Assembly (NCBI GenBank): GCA_004791255.1
Contig: SRUQ01000007.1
Location: 186,001 to 250,000 of the forward strand
DNA: 64,000 bases
Direction of reading: 5' to 3'
Origin: a bacterium M00.F.Ca.ET.205.01.1.1
GTDB lineage: Bacteria > Pseudomonadota > Alphaproteobacteria > Rhizobiales > Rhizobiaceae
Shown here: positions 50,450 through 58,923 of the stretch, in pieces
How the letters are laid out: each line of letters begins with the position of its first letter
Numbering within the stretch: position 1 is the stretch's first letter
The notes under the pieces: model-generated
What the model was told of the DNA's origin: nothing
Seen by the model: only the letters and a program-made list of their open reading frames with translations
Databases searched by the model: none
Position numbers and translations under genes: made by a program

Positions 50450-51883
50450 TCACTGAAGGCTCCGCAATCGCACCACCGCCTTCAATCCGCCCATGCTGGA
50501 CCGTTCGAGCGCCAGAATGCCTCCATACTCGTTGACGAGGTCGGCGACAATGGCCAGCCCGAGACCAGTGCCGGGCTTTGTCTCGTCAAGGCGCCGTCCC
50601 CGCTTCAATGCCTCGCGCGCCTTGTCCTCGGGAATGCCTGGGCCGTCGTCCTCGATGCTGATCTCGAACAGGCTGTCGTCCATGCCATCCAGAGGCATGA
50701 CCGAGACCAGCACCGCGCTCTTGGCCCATTTCATCGCGTTTTCCAGGAGATTGCCGAGCAACTCCTCGAGATCCTCGCGTTCGCCGGCAAACAGGATCTC
50801 GGTGGCCGGCAGCGACAGCGACAGGCTCGTCTGCGGGTTGAGCTTCTGCAAAACCCGCACCATGCGCTGCATCAGCGGCGTTACCGGCGTGCGGTAGACG
50901 ACGCTGTCGCGCTGTGCCGCGACGCGGGCGCGCTGCAGATAGTGTTCGACCTGTTTCTGCATGGAGGCGGCCTGATCGGCGATCAATTGCCCCTTGGGAC
51001 CGCCAAGTGCGCGCCCCTCATTGAGCAGTACCGCCAGCGGCGTCTTCAGCGAATGGGCGAGATTGCCGACTTGGGTTCGCGAACGTTCGACGATTCGTTT
51101 GTTGTTTTCGATCAACGCGTTGGTTTCGTTGGCCAAGGGTTCGATCTCGGCCGGAAAGCGGCCGTCAAGCCTATGCGCGGTGCCTTCGCGCACCATGGCT
51201 AGCGCGTTCCTGACCCTGCGCAGCGGCTGCAAGCCGAGCAGGATGGCGATGGCGTTGATGGCGATCATGCCGACGCCGAACAGGGAGAGGTAGGTCAGCA
51301 GGCGGCGCTGGAAGGTGGCGATCTCCTGGTCCAGCTCGGACTTGTTGCCCATGACGCGGAAACGCGCGGCGCGGTTCTTGGCATCGAGAACGAATTCGCT
51401 CTCGAACACGACGAGTTCCTCACCATTGATGCCTTGCGCTGAATAGCTGCGCTGGAAGTTGGCGTTGAAGGGCTCGTCAGCCACGTCAGGCGAAGGGATC
51501 GTCTTGGTCATCGACGATGAATGGAGGTCGCCATGCACGCCTTCCGATGCGGGCTCGACGGACCAGTACCAGCCCGAATTCGGTTCTGAAAACCTGAGGT
51601 CGCCGAGATCGGGCGCGCCGGTGAGCGCGCCGGCGTCGGAAATGCCGATGGAGCCGATCAGGTTGAACAGATGCGCCGAAAGCAGGCTGTCGAAGCCGCG
51701 TTCGCTGGCCTGGCGGTAGAGCGTGGTGATCAGGGTGAAGATGACGATGAGCGTCAGGATCGCCCAGACCGTGGAGAAGGCGATGACGCGAAACGTCAGC
51801 GAGCGCGGCCACAAGCGCAGCGAAAGCCGCCTGCTGGCGGTTTGAGTGGTGGGGAGCGGTTCCGCCTTACGCCTCCGGCTCAC
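50450..51883 (-). CDS. feuQ: sensor histidine kinase FeuQ
   Basis: A 477-residue membrane kinase with helices at residues 32-55 and 197-217 and a periplasmic domain of about 140 residues. HAMP is followed by the PhoQ-like H-box VGNLAHSLKTPLAVLLNEGRAL (His277) and an ATPase domain (NLLENAMKWAK, DDGPGIPEDKAREALKRGRRLDE, GTGLGLAIVADLV). The GTG start at 51883 lies inside the end of feuP (17-base overlap); no early ATG exists. In Rhizobium leguminosarum feuPQ and cycHJKL were both found to be needed for high-affinity iron uptake, and in Sinorhizobium FeuPQ governs osmoadaptation and cyclic glucan export; the neighbourhood here supports the naming. Confidence 0.85.
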   Translation of the reverse strand: MSRRRKAEPLPTTQTASRRLSLRLWPRSLTFRVIAFSTVWAILTLIVIFTLITTLYRQASERGFDSLLSAHLFNLIGSIGISDAGALTGAPDLGDLRFSEPNSGWYWSVEPASEGVHGDLHSSSMTKTIPSPDVADEPFNANFQRSYSAQGINGEELVVFESEFVLDAKNRAARFRVMGNKSELDQEIATFQRRLLTYLSLFGVGMIAINAIAILLGLQPLRRVRNALAMVREGTAHRLDGRFPAEIEPLANETNALIENNKRIVERSRTQVGNLAHSLKTPLAVLLNEGRALGGPKGQLIADQAASMQKQVEHYLQRARVAAQRDSVVYRTPVTPLMQRMVRVLQKLNPQTSLSLSLPATEILFAGEREDLEELLGNLLENAMKWAKSAVLVSVMPLDGMDDSLFEISIEDDGPGIPEDKAREALKRGRRLDETKPGTGLGLAIVADLVNEYGGILALERSSMGGLKAVVRLRSLQ

Positions 51884-52532
51884 GCATGCGATAGCCCATG
51901 CCGCGCACAGTCTCGATCATGTCGATGCCCATCTTCTTGCGAAGCCGCCCGACAAAGACTTCGATGGTGTTGGAGTCGCGGTCGAAATCCTGGTCGTAGA
52001 GATGCTCGACCAGTTCGGTGCGCGACACCACCTCGCCCATATGGTGCATCAGATAGGCAAGTAGGCGGAACTCGTGCGAGGTCAGCTTCAGCGGCACGCC
52101 GTCGACATCGGCCTTCGATGCCTTGGTGTCGAGGCGCAGCGGTCCGCAGGTCAGTTCGGACGAGGCATGGCCGGCGGCACGGCGGATCAGCGCCCTTACC
52201 CGCGCCAGCACCTCCTCGATGTGGAACGGCTTGGTGACATAGTCATCGGCGCCGGCGTCGATGCCGGACACCTTGTCGCTCCAACGATCGCGGGCGGTCA
52301 GGATCAGCACCGGCATCTTGCGGCCGCCGCGGCGCCAGCGCTCGACGACGCTGATGCCGTCCATCTGCGGCAGGCCGATGTCGAGCACGACGGCGTCGTA
52401 TGGTTCGGTGTCGCCAAGGAAATGACCTTCCTCGCCGTCGAAGGCGCGGTCGACGACATAGCCGGCATCGACCAGCGCATCCGATATCTGGCGGTTGAGA
52501 TCCTTGTCATCCTCGACGACGAGTACGCGCAT
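51867..52532 (-). CDS. feuP: response regulator FeuP
   Basis: A 221-residue OmpR/PhoP-type regulator. Receiver: MRVLVVEDDKDLNRQISDAL, phospho-acceptor Asp51 (AVVLDIGLPQMDG), and Lys in DYVTKPFHIEEVLARV. The winged-helix domain has LTSHEFRLLAYLMHHMGEVVSRTELVEHLYDQDFDRDSNTIEVFVGRLRKKMG and ETVRGMGYRM. The EVFVGRLRKK helix and the PhoP-like core fit FeuP. It overlaps feuQ by 17 bases. It would control envelope and osmotic or iron-linked genes; no target site is visible here. Confidence 0.88.
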   Translation of the reverse strand: MRVLVVEDDKDLNRQISDALVDAGYVVDRAFDGEEGHFLGDTEPYDAVVLDIGLPQMDGISVVERWRRGGRKMPVLILTARDRWSDKVSGIDAGADDYVTKPFHIEEVLARVRALIRRAAGHASSELTCGPLRLDTKASKADVDGVPLKLTSHEFRLLAYLMHHMGEVVSRTELVEHLYDQDFDRDSNTIEVFVGRLRKKMGIDMIETVRGMGYRMREPEA

Positions 52533-52622
52533 GCGGGGACCATTGGCTGTTGACTGGTGGGTTCTGATATAGGCCGATTCCGCCGGCCTGGGAAACGGAG
52601 CCCTGTAAGATGGAAGTTCGGC

Positions 52623-52922
52623 TCAGTTCGCCGGGACGACGATTTCGGAACGGCGCGGACGCTGTCCATCCTTGCCCGGGACGAGCACGACGATGACGCA
52701 GACCGGCTGCCCGCCGCGTGTCGACTGCGAGGCCTTGGCCAGCGTTCCGCCATTCTGCTCGGCCACCTGCTGGCCGATCGCATAGCAATCGGATGCAGCT
52801 ACGATGATGGGGGCGTCGTCCTGCCCGGCCGCGGCGGCCGGTGCCGCGCCTGCCTGCACCGCAAACAGCCCGGCACAGAGTGCCAGGGCCGCGGTTCGGA
52901 AATGGGGGCGAAGCGTTTTCAT
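52623..52922 (-). CDS. small exported hypothetical protein
   Basis: A 99-residue protein with a signal peptide (TAALALCAGLFAVQAGAAPAAAA). The short mature part reads QDDAPIIVAASDCYAIGQQVAEQNGGTLAKASQSTRGGQPVCVIVVLVPGKDGQRPRRSEIVVPAN. The spacing of DCYAIGQQVAEQNGGTLAKA...CVIVVLVP resembles PepSY-like small periplasmic proteins that occur upstream of PhoPQ-type systems, but the match is weak. Two cysteines may form a disulfide. It lies 90 bp before feuP on the same strand and could share its promoter region. Confidence 0.72.
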   Translation of the reverse strand: MKTLRPHFRTAALALCAGLFAVQAGAAPAAAAGQDDAPIIVAASDCYAIGQQVAEQNGGTLAKASQSTRGGQPVCVIVVLVPGKDGQRPRRSEIVVPAN

Positions 52923-53091
52923 GCCCGGCGTTGTAACGCATCGGTGCTGAACGTGAAATGAACAGTGAACAACGCCAACGACATGTGCGCTACACCCCTG
53001 AACCGCGAGACAAGCGAGATTGATCTCGCCCCCCGACCGGCGAAATCCCGAGCGGCAGTCTAGACTCCGTTTCGGCAATATTGAAAGCCGG

Positions 53092-53499
53092 TCAGGTATT
53101 TTCCTGCGTCAGCGCGCGAAAACGCAGCAATCCGTGATGCACCGCCAGGTCCTCGTCGTAGCGGGCCTCGGCGAATTCCAGCGACAGGCGTGTCTGGCCA
53201 TGCGGGCCGATAGCCAGCGCCGCGTCAGCGAGGCGCGCCTCGATGCTGTTCATGATGAGGCGGGTTTCGGCATCGCCATGGGCCTTCGACCAGACGTGCA
53301 GCGTCACCAGCTGATCGTCATTGTTCTCAGCGCCGGTATCCCAGTCGAAGCCGGAGGTCAGGCCACAGGTCACATAGGGAAAGGCTGCACTGTCGGTTGC
53401 GCGCTCGTACAATCCGGTGCCGCCCAGCAGCGCCGACAGCGACGCATCGCTCTTCAGCCTCAGGAACAAGGCCTGCATCAGATCGCCAGGCGCCGTCAT
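53092..53499 (-). CDS. DUF3168 phage-tail/gene-transfer-agent-type protein, isolated
   Basis: A 135-residue protein of the DUF3168 type: MTAPGDLMQALFLRLKSDASLSALLGGTGLYERATDSAAFPYVTCGL...VTLHVWSKAHGDAETRLIMNSIEARLADAALAI...LRFRALTQ. In phages and in the alphaproteobacterial gene transfer agent this protein helps complete the tail, next to head-tail connector and major tail genes. None of those genes is visible here: an outward search meets the feuPQ locus on one side and a reductase on the other. It is therefore an orphan or a remnant of a decayed element. Confidence 0.85.
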   Translation of the reverse strand: MTAPGDLMQALFLRLKSDASLSALLGGTGLYERATDSAAFPYVTCGLTSGFDWDTGAENNDDQLVTLHVWSKAHGDAETRLIMNSIEARLADAALAIGPHGQTRLSLEFAEARYDEDLAVHHGLLRFRALTQENT

Positions 53500-53739
53500 A
53501 TGTCATTCCCCTCGCCTGTCGCGGCTGCAGATATCGCCGATCGCAACCTAGTCGCCCATAACGGATTTCGCCAGAGTGGAGCAACAGGAAGCTCTGGATC
53601 AGCTGGTCCTCTCGGCAACGCCAGCCATGACATGAGTCCGGCGCAGAAATGTGAACGCTTTTTCCGATCAACGAGATGGGACATGGGCGCGTTCCAATCT
53701 GCTATCGCCAGCCAGATCACATGTCTTTGGAGACGACCC

Positions 53740-54798
53740 ATGAATGTCGTACCCACTTTCGCCGGCAATGGCGCCCGCCTCGACACTTCGCGCCTGTGTG
53801 TCTGCACGGACCGCATCCAGGAGACGAGCGACGTCGTCACGCTGATTTTCGAGTGCGTCGACGGCCGGAGTTTCAACTTCCACGCCGGCCAATTCATCAC
53901 CATCCGCTTCGACTGGAACGGTGAACAGTTTTCACGCGTCTTCACCATAGCCTCGCCGCCAAGCCGCCCGCGGCGCATCGCCTTGACGATCAAGGCGGCC
54001 AGGGACGGCAAGGCAACGCGCATCCTGCATGATCATTTCGGCGAAGGCGCTACGGCCGAGATCGGTGAAGCCAGCGGCGAATTCACGCTCGAGGGCCGTG
54101 CCTTGCAAAAGGCGCTTTTCCTTTGCGCCGGCAGCGGCATCACCCCGTTCATGTCGATGCTGCGGTCGCTCAGCGATACAGGCAGCGATCTCGACATCTG
54201 CTTCATCCAATGCGCGCGAACGCCGGACGATGTTCTGTTCGAGGACGAGCTGCGAAGCCTTGCCCACCTGCCTCGACTGCACGTGGAGATCGTCTGCAGC
54301 CAGGCATCCGGCGCCTCTGGAACCGGCGGCCGGCTCGACATGGCGAAGCTGGCCGAACTCGTGCCGGACGCCGCGGAACGCAGCGCCTTCCTATGCGGGC
54401 CCTCGGCGTTCATGAAAGCCATGCGCCGCCACCTTCTGGAGCTTGGCGTTCCGGCACGCGAGATTTTTGAAGAGGCCTTCGGTCCGGCGCCGTCGGACGC
54501 TATCAAGTCCGCAGTTGGCGACGGGCAAGGCGGCGAGGCAAGAAGCATTCTTTTCCAGCGTTGCGGCATCAATCGTGTGGCCGGCGCCGGTGAAACCATT
54601 CTGGATCTTGCCGAGGCGGCCGGCATCCATGTCGAGACGTCCTGCCGGATGGGCCTGTGCGGAACATGCAAGGTCATGCTGGCAAGCGGCGCGGTGGACA
54701 TGAACGATATGGGGGGCCTTTCGGATGCCGAGCGCGAGGCGGGCTTTGTCCTTGCCTGCTGCAGCACACCGACAAGCGACGTCGCCATCGACCTGTAG
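53740..54798 (+). CDS. flavin/NAD(P)H and 2Fe-2S oxidoreductase (oxygenase reductase type)
   Basis: A 352-residue electron-transfer protein. The order is a ferredoxin-reductase FAD domain (GQFITIRFDWNGEQFSRVFTIASPP), an NAD(P)-binding domain (LFLCAGSGITPFMSMLRSL; AFLCGPSAFMKAMRRHL), and a C-terminal plant-type ferredoxin with four cysteines (ETSCRMGLCGTCKVMLASG...ACCSTP). This order matches reductases of hybrid-cluster or Rieske oxygenases, such as those for betaine or vanillate-type demethylation. A natural partner is the Rieske ferredoxin at 56919. The ATG at 53740 follows GGAGA; the frame is open far upstream but without homology. It converges with the LysR gene, 20 bp between stops. Confidence 0.87.
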   Translation: MNVVPTFAGNGARLDTSRLCVCTDRIQETSDVVTLIFECVDGRSFNFHAGQFITIRFDWNGEQFSRVFTIASPPSRPRRIALTIKAARDGKATRILHDHFGEGATAEIGEASGEFTLEGRALQKALFLCAGSGITPFMSMLRSLSDTGSDLDICFIQCARTPDDVLFEDELRSLAHLPRLHVEIVCSQASGASGTGGRLDMAKLAELVPDAAERSAFLCGPSAFMKAMRRHLLELGVPAREIFEEAFGPAPSDAIKSAVGDGQGGEARSILFQRCGINRVAGAGETILDLAEAAGIHVETSCRMGLCGTCKVMLASGAVDMNDMGGLSDAEREAGFVLACCSTPTSDVAIDL

Positions 54799-54818
54799 CC
54801 CCTGCGTCTGAGGCGCTA

Positions 54819-55664
54819 CTAGACCGTCATCAGCTTAAGCGCCTTCAGCAGCCGGGCATGGGTGTGAGAATGGTGATGCCGCACGTGCACGGCGGAATAG
54901 ATCGGATGGGAGATTTTTGGCGCGTCGGCGACGAGCTCCGCCACCTTCTCCTGCCGCAATTTCGTCGCGACCGCCTCGGTGACGAAGGCCGTGCCGCCCT
55001 GGCTTCTCAAGAGATGGGCGACAGCGCCGCCGTTTCCGGTTGAAACCGGGCTGTTCTCCAGTTCGGGCAACATCTGTCTGTGCGCGCGGTCGAAGGATGC
55101 GGAATAGTTGGCGCGGATGTAGTCCGCCGGCGCGACGTCGCTGAAGGCCACGCGGCGGGTGGAGACCATCACGAAGCTCTCCTCGGCGATCTGCTCATAG
55201 TGAATGTCGGGAAGATGCTGCGGCGAATAGAGCACGGCAAGATCGAGGCTGCCCGTGGTGAGGTCCAGGATCATCTGGTTGGAATAGTCGATCTCGACAT
55301 AGATCGCCAGCTTGGGCATCGTCGTCCTCACCCAGACCAGCCATTCCTGCAGGACACGCTCGTAGAGATCGAACTGGATGCCGATGCGTATGAGACGGTC
55401 GAACTTGCCGACCGACTGTATTTCGCGGCGCGCGTCCAGCCATCTCAGCTTCACCGCGCGCGCATGCTGCTCGAAACGCACACCGGCAGCGGTGGGCTCC
55501 GTGCCGCTCTTGTTGCGAATGAAGAGCTGCTTTTCCAGCAGCGTCTCGAGCGTGCGAATGCGACTCGATACGGTGGACTGGGTGATGCCGAGCCGCTCCG
55601 CGGTCCTGTTGAAATTCCGGGTCTCGATGAGGTCGAGGAAGGTATCGAGCAATTCTATCTGCAT
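54819..55664 (-). CDS. LysR-family regulator of the catabolic cluster
   Basis: A 281-residue regulator with an N-terminal helix-turn-helix (MQIELLDTFLDLIETRNFNRTAERLGITQSTVSSRIRTLETLLEKQLF) and an effector domain (IGIQFDLYERVLQEWLVWVRTTMPKLAIYVEIDYSNQMILDLTTGSLDLAVLY). It diverges from the amidohydrolase gene, with 169 bp between the starts, the classical LysR layout, so it probably controls the plus-strand genes 55834-58922. The ATG at 55664 is preferred over a GTG three codons upstream. The effector is unknown. Confidence 0.88.
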   Translation of the reverse strand: MQIELLDTFLDLIETRNFNRTAERLGITQSTVSSRIRTLETLLEKQLFIRNKSGTEPTAAGVRFEQHARAVKLRWLDARREIQSVGKFDRLIRIGIQFDLYERVLQEWLVWVRTTMPKLAIYVEIDYSNQMILDLTTGSLDLAVLYSPQHLPDIHYEQIAEESFVMVSTRRVAFSDVAPADYIRANYSASFDRAHRQMLPELENSPVSTGNGGAVAHLLRSQGGTAFVTEAVATKLRQEKVAELVADAPKISHPIYSAVHVRHHHSHTHARLLKALKLMTV

Positions 55665-55833
55665 TCCAGCCACCAGAGAACGAGCCGATCCCAGTCGGCT
55701 AACGCCTTTTTTCCCGGGCAGACAATGGGTAATCGGGTTCTTCGATTAAACTGCGGCCGGCGACTGCGTTGCCGGCGACAGCGCCGAAGTCCACCGTTCG
55801 TGCATCCAACCCTCCTCGGCAGGTGATGCATCA

Positions 55834-56919
55834 ATGTTTATCGTCGACACGGACGTGCACAACTACTGGTCCAGTGCAGAAGTCCTCCTCCCCTACCTCG
55901 AGCCCTACTGGCGCGATTTCATGGTCCGCGGCGAAAAGCCAGGCCCGGCGGGCAGCTTCCCGCATGGACATCGCCCGTGGCTGCATCCCGAAGGATTTTC
56001 GCGGCATGACATCAAGCCGCAGACCGAGGAAGACAACTACCTGATCATGAAGGAGAAGCACCTCGATCTCTACGATATCGACGTTGCGATCCTTACGGCC
56101 GACGAGCCGCTGGAAGCCTCGACGCTGGCCAACTACCACTATGCCAACGCGCTGGTGAAAGCCTATAACGACTACATGATCGACTGGTGGCTGCCCAAGG
56201 ACAGGCGCTTCAAGGGATCGATCATCATCTCTCCGACCGATCCGCATGGGGCAGCGGCCGAGATCAGGCGCCTGGGCGGACACAAGGACATCGTCCAGGT
56301 CCTGGCAAGCCATGGCTCGCAGCGCCCCTATGGCGATCCCTTCTACCATCCGATCTTCGAGGCCTGCGCGGAGGTCGGCCTGCCCTTCGCGATCCATTTT
56401 GGCGGACAGGGCGGCGTCAATCACAATGCCGTCGCCAGTGGCCCGACCGCCTACTACTGGGAAACGCATGCGCTGCTCAGCCAGCCGGCGATGACCCATG
56501 TGGTCAGCATGATCTCCAACGGCGTGTTCGAGAAATATCCCGACCTCTACTTCGTCGTCATCGAATGCGGCGTCTCGTGGGTGCCTTCGTTGATGTGGCG
56601 GCTCGATGCCAACTTCAAGGCGCTGCGCAAGGAGACGCCTTGGCTGAAGATGCTGCCGTCGGAATATTGCCGCCGCAACATCCGCTTCAGCACCCAGCCG
56701 CTCGAGCAACCGCAAAATGTGAAGCACCTCTGGGAGACGCTCGAGCACATGGACGGCCAGAACACGCTGCTCTTTGCTTCCGACTATCCGCATTGGGACT
56801 TCGACGCGCCGACCAATCTGCACATACCGCCCGCCTGGCGCGACAAGGTGATGGGGCTGAACGCGCTTGAAGTCTACAAGCGCATCGAGGCACCGGCGGC
56901 AACCGCGAAGGTTGCGTGA
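55834..56919 (+). CDS. amidohydrolase-family protein (ACMSD-like)
   Basis: A 361-residue TIM-barrel metal enzyme of the amidohydrolase_2 (decarboxylase or hydrolase) type. It starts FIVDTDVHNYWSSAEVLLPYL, the D-x-H metal motif, continues with ICEV-like GLPFAIHFGGQGG (metal His), VVSMISNGVFEKYPDLYFVVIECGVSWVPSLMWRLD, and ends with LLFASDYPHWDFDAP (catalytic Asp). Relatives decarboxylate or hydrolyse aromatic and heterocyclic acids. Its gene starts the plus-strand operon; the next gene overlaps its stop as TGATG. Confidence 0.87.
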   Translation: MFIVDTDVHNYWSSAEVLLPYLEPYWRDFMVRGEKPGPAGSFPHGHRPWLHPEGFSRHDIKPQTEEDNYLIMKEKHLDLYDIDVAILTADEPLEASTLANYHYANALVKAYNDYMIDWWLPKDRRFKGSIIISPTDPHGAAAEIRRLGGHKDIVQVLASHGSQRPYGDPFYHPIFEACAEVGLPFAIHFGGQGGVNHNAVASGPTAYYWETHALLSQPAMTHVVSMISNGVFEKYPDLYFVVIECGVSWVPSLMWRLDANFKALRKETPWLKMLPSEYCRRNIRFSTQPLEQPQNVKHLWETLEHMDGQNTLLFASDYPHWDFDAPTNLHIPPAWRDKVMGLNALEVYKRIEAPAATAKVA

Positions 56920-57293
56920 TGGAGGCAGCTCTAGCCCCCTCCCGGACTTATGCCTGCAAGGTCGCGGAGGTAGCGACCGGGCAGCCGAAGATCGTCACTT
57001 TCGGCCGTATAAGCGTCGGCATATTCCAGCTCCACGACGGCTATGCCGCCCTGCTGAACATATGCCCGCATCGTGCAGGGCAGCTCTGCGAAGGACCGGT
57101 CTGCGGAACCACCAGACAAACCGACAAGACCGAGTTCGTCTATGAGCGGGCCGGCGAACTCGTTCGCTGCGCCTGGCATGGATGGGAGTTCGAAATCCGA
57201 TCCGGAAAGTGCCTCGTTGACGATCGGCTCAAGGCACGAACCTTCCCCGTCCACCGGGACGGCGAAGATCTTTATGTCGAACTCGGTCGATAA
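56919..57293 (+). CDS. Rieske 2Fe-2S ferredoxin-type protein
   Basis: A 124-residue single-domain Rieske protein. The cluster ligands are in ICPHRAGQLCEG (Cys49, His51) and VRCAWHGWEFEIRSGKCL (Cys84, His87). Size and sequence fit the ferredoxin component of a Rieske oxygenase or a small stand-alone Rieske protein. Compared with oxygenase alpha subunits, the catalytic iron domain is missing, so it must pass electrons to another protein, perhaps the HD-domain protein next to it or an oxygenase elsewhere. Start and stop overlaps place it in the same operon as the amidohydrolase. Confidence 0.88.
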   Translation: MEAALAPSRTYACKVAEVATGQPKIVTFGRISVGIFQLHDGYAALLNICPHRAGQLCEGPVCGTTRQTDKTEFVYERAGELVRCAWHGWEFEIRSGKCLVDDRLKARTFPVHRDGEDLYVELGR

Positions 57294-57356
57294 CCGGACG
57301 AGACGCCCGGCCGAGCGAAAACAATGCAACGCGGCGACTGATTAGAGGCATCGACC

Positions 57357-57980
57357 ATGGAAACGGTAAAATTCACGCAGATGAAGGATGGCGACCGCGA
57401 GGATTACGCGTTCCTCACCGAACACGAGATCGAATATGCCGATGGCACCGCCGATCGGCTGCTCGCCGCCATGGTCGAGCTCGACAAATCGCTGTCGGGC
57501 TACAAGGTGACGCGGCTCGGTCACTCCCTGCAGGCAGCAACCCGGGCATGGAATGCCGGAGCGGACACCGACTGGGTGGTATCGGCGCTGCTGCACGACA
57601 TTGGCGATATCTATGCCCCCTACAACCATGACGAATTTGCCGCGGCCATCATCCGGCCATTCGTGCGCGAACAGTGCGCCTGGGTGGTGGAGAAGCACGG
57701 CGATTTCCAGCTGCTCTACTATGGCAAACATGTCGGGGCCAATCCGAACAAGCGGGAAGCCTTCCGGGGCAGCCCCTACTTCGACGACTGCGCCGAATTC
57801 TGCGAGAAATGGGACCAATCGAGCTTCGATCCGGACTATCCGACTTTGCCGCTGGCGTTCTTTGCACCGCTGGTGAAAGAGGTGTTCGCGCGCAAGAGCT
57901 ACGATCCGGCGGTGACAAGGGCCGAGGTCCGCGTGCCACTGTCCGATGAGGATGCCGCCGCCGGACGGTCTGGGGCATAG
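57357..57980 (+). CDS. HD-domain protein with diiron-type ligands (PhnZ/TmpB-like)
   Basis: A 207-residue HD-fold protein. Possible metal ligands are His56 (RLGHSLQAATRA), His80-Asp81 (ALLHDIGDIY), His91 (YNHDEFAAAIIRPF), His114 (VVEKHGDF) and Asp153 (EKWDQSSFDPDY). This is the six-residue set of mixed-valence diiron HD proteins; the W-D pattern resembles PhnZ, TmpB and relatives, which are oxygenases that cleave C-P or C-C bonds rather than phosphohydrolases. The spacing His56-His80 (24) equals that of PhnZ (His34-His58). Its place beside a Rieske protein and a flavin/2Fe-2S reductase suits an oxygenase. The activity and substrate are inferred. Confidence 0.78.
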   Translation: METVKFTQMKDGDREDYAFLTEHEIEYADGTADRLLAAMVELDKSLSGYKVTRLGHSLQAATRAWNAGADTDWVVSALLHDIGDIYAPYNHDEFAAAIIRPFVREQCAWVVEKHGDFQLLYYGKHVGANPNKREAFRGSPYFDDCAEFCEKWDQSSFDPDYPTLPLAFFAPLVKEVFARKSYDPAVTRAEVRVPLSDEDAAAGRSGA

Positions 57981-58133
57981 TTTCTGCTCACGACACTCGA
58001 CAAGCGAAGCATGGTCGTGGACTCCTGCTTGCCCGGCCACGTAGGCTAGCCAATATGGCATGGCCAACATGATGGAATGTTTCCCTGACGGCTTGATCGG
58101 CAGCGAGCACTCCTTCGATTTCCGGAGCTGAGA

Positions 58134-58922
58134 ATGCTTGATGCAGAAAAGGCCAGGGCCGCGTCGCGTCTCCTGACGGGCCATTGGGATAAGGGCACGC
58201 ATCTCGGCGCCATACCCGAGGAATTGCGGCCCCGGACGCGGACCGAAGGCTATGCCATCCAGTCGCATGTCATGGAGCGTTCGGCTGCTCCGCTTTTCGG
58301 CTGGAAGATCGCGGCCACCAGCCTGGCCGGACAAAAGCATATCAATGTCGACGGCCCGATGGCCGGGCGTCTGCTGGCCGAGAAGGCGGTCGAAGTTGGC
58401 GGGACCGTTTCGCTGGCGACCAGCAAGATGCGTGTCGCCGAGATCGAATTCGCTTTCCGTTTCGGCCGCGAACTGCCGCCGCGCCCGGCGCGCTATGAAA
58501 TCGCCGAGGTGATGGACGCCGTGGCGACCTTGCACCCGGCGATCGAAATCCCGGACTCGCGCTATGACGATTTCTGCGCCGTCGGCGCGCCGCAGCTCAT
58601 CGCCGACAATGCCTGCGCCAATCTGTTCGTCATCGGCGAGGCCGTGGCGGAAGACTGGCGCGGCGTGAACCTGGCCGAGCACCCGGTCACCGCTTTCGTT
58701 TCCGGCAAATCGCAGCATCACGGAACGGGAGCTGCTGTGCTGGGCGACCCTCGTATCGCGCTGACCTGGCTCGTCAATGAACTGTCGGGCCTCGGCATAG
58801 CCGCCCAGCCGGGACAGATCGTGATCACGGGCACCTGCGTGACGCCGATTGCTGTGGTGGCAGGCGACGAAGTCGTCGGCGATCTCGGCAGGTTTGGCCG
58901 CGTCTCGGTGCGGTTTGTTTAG
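58134..58922 (+). CDS. 2-keto-4-pentenoate hydratase-type protein
   Basis: A 262-residue enzyme of the fumarylacetoacetate hydrolase/hydratase superfamily (MhpD-like). It shows LFGWKIAATSLAGQKHINVDGPMAGRL, with the family Lys, RVAEIEFAFRFGRELP (metal-binding Glu pair), ALHPAIEIPDSRYDD-like metal Asp and LGDPRIALTWLVNEL. Members hydrate 2-oxo-4-pentenoates in meta-cleavage pathways or decarboxylate oxalocrotonates. Fourth gene of the plus-strand set, 153 bp after the HD gene. Its stop is two bases from the end of the convergent ABC permease gene. Confidence 0.88.
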   Translation: MLDAEKARAASRLLTGHWDKGTHLGAIPEELRPRTRTEGYAIQSHVMERSAAPLFGWKIAATSLAGQKHINVDGPMAGRLLAEKAVEVGGTVSLATSKMRVAEIEFAFRFGRELPPRPARYEIAEVMDAVATLHPAIEIPDSRYDDFCAVGAPQLIADNACANLFVIGEAVAEDWRGVNLAEHPVTAFVSGKSQHHGTGAAVLGDPRIALTWLVNELSGLGIAAQPGQIVITGTCVTPIAVVAGDEVVGDLGRFGRVSVRFV

Positions 58923-58923
58923 C

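Noticed and set aside
53020..53739. Upstream extension of the reductase frame
   Set aside because: It overlaps the DUF3168 gene on the other strand and has no family similarity; the reductase domain starts after 53740.
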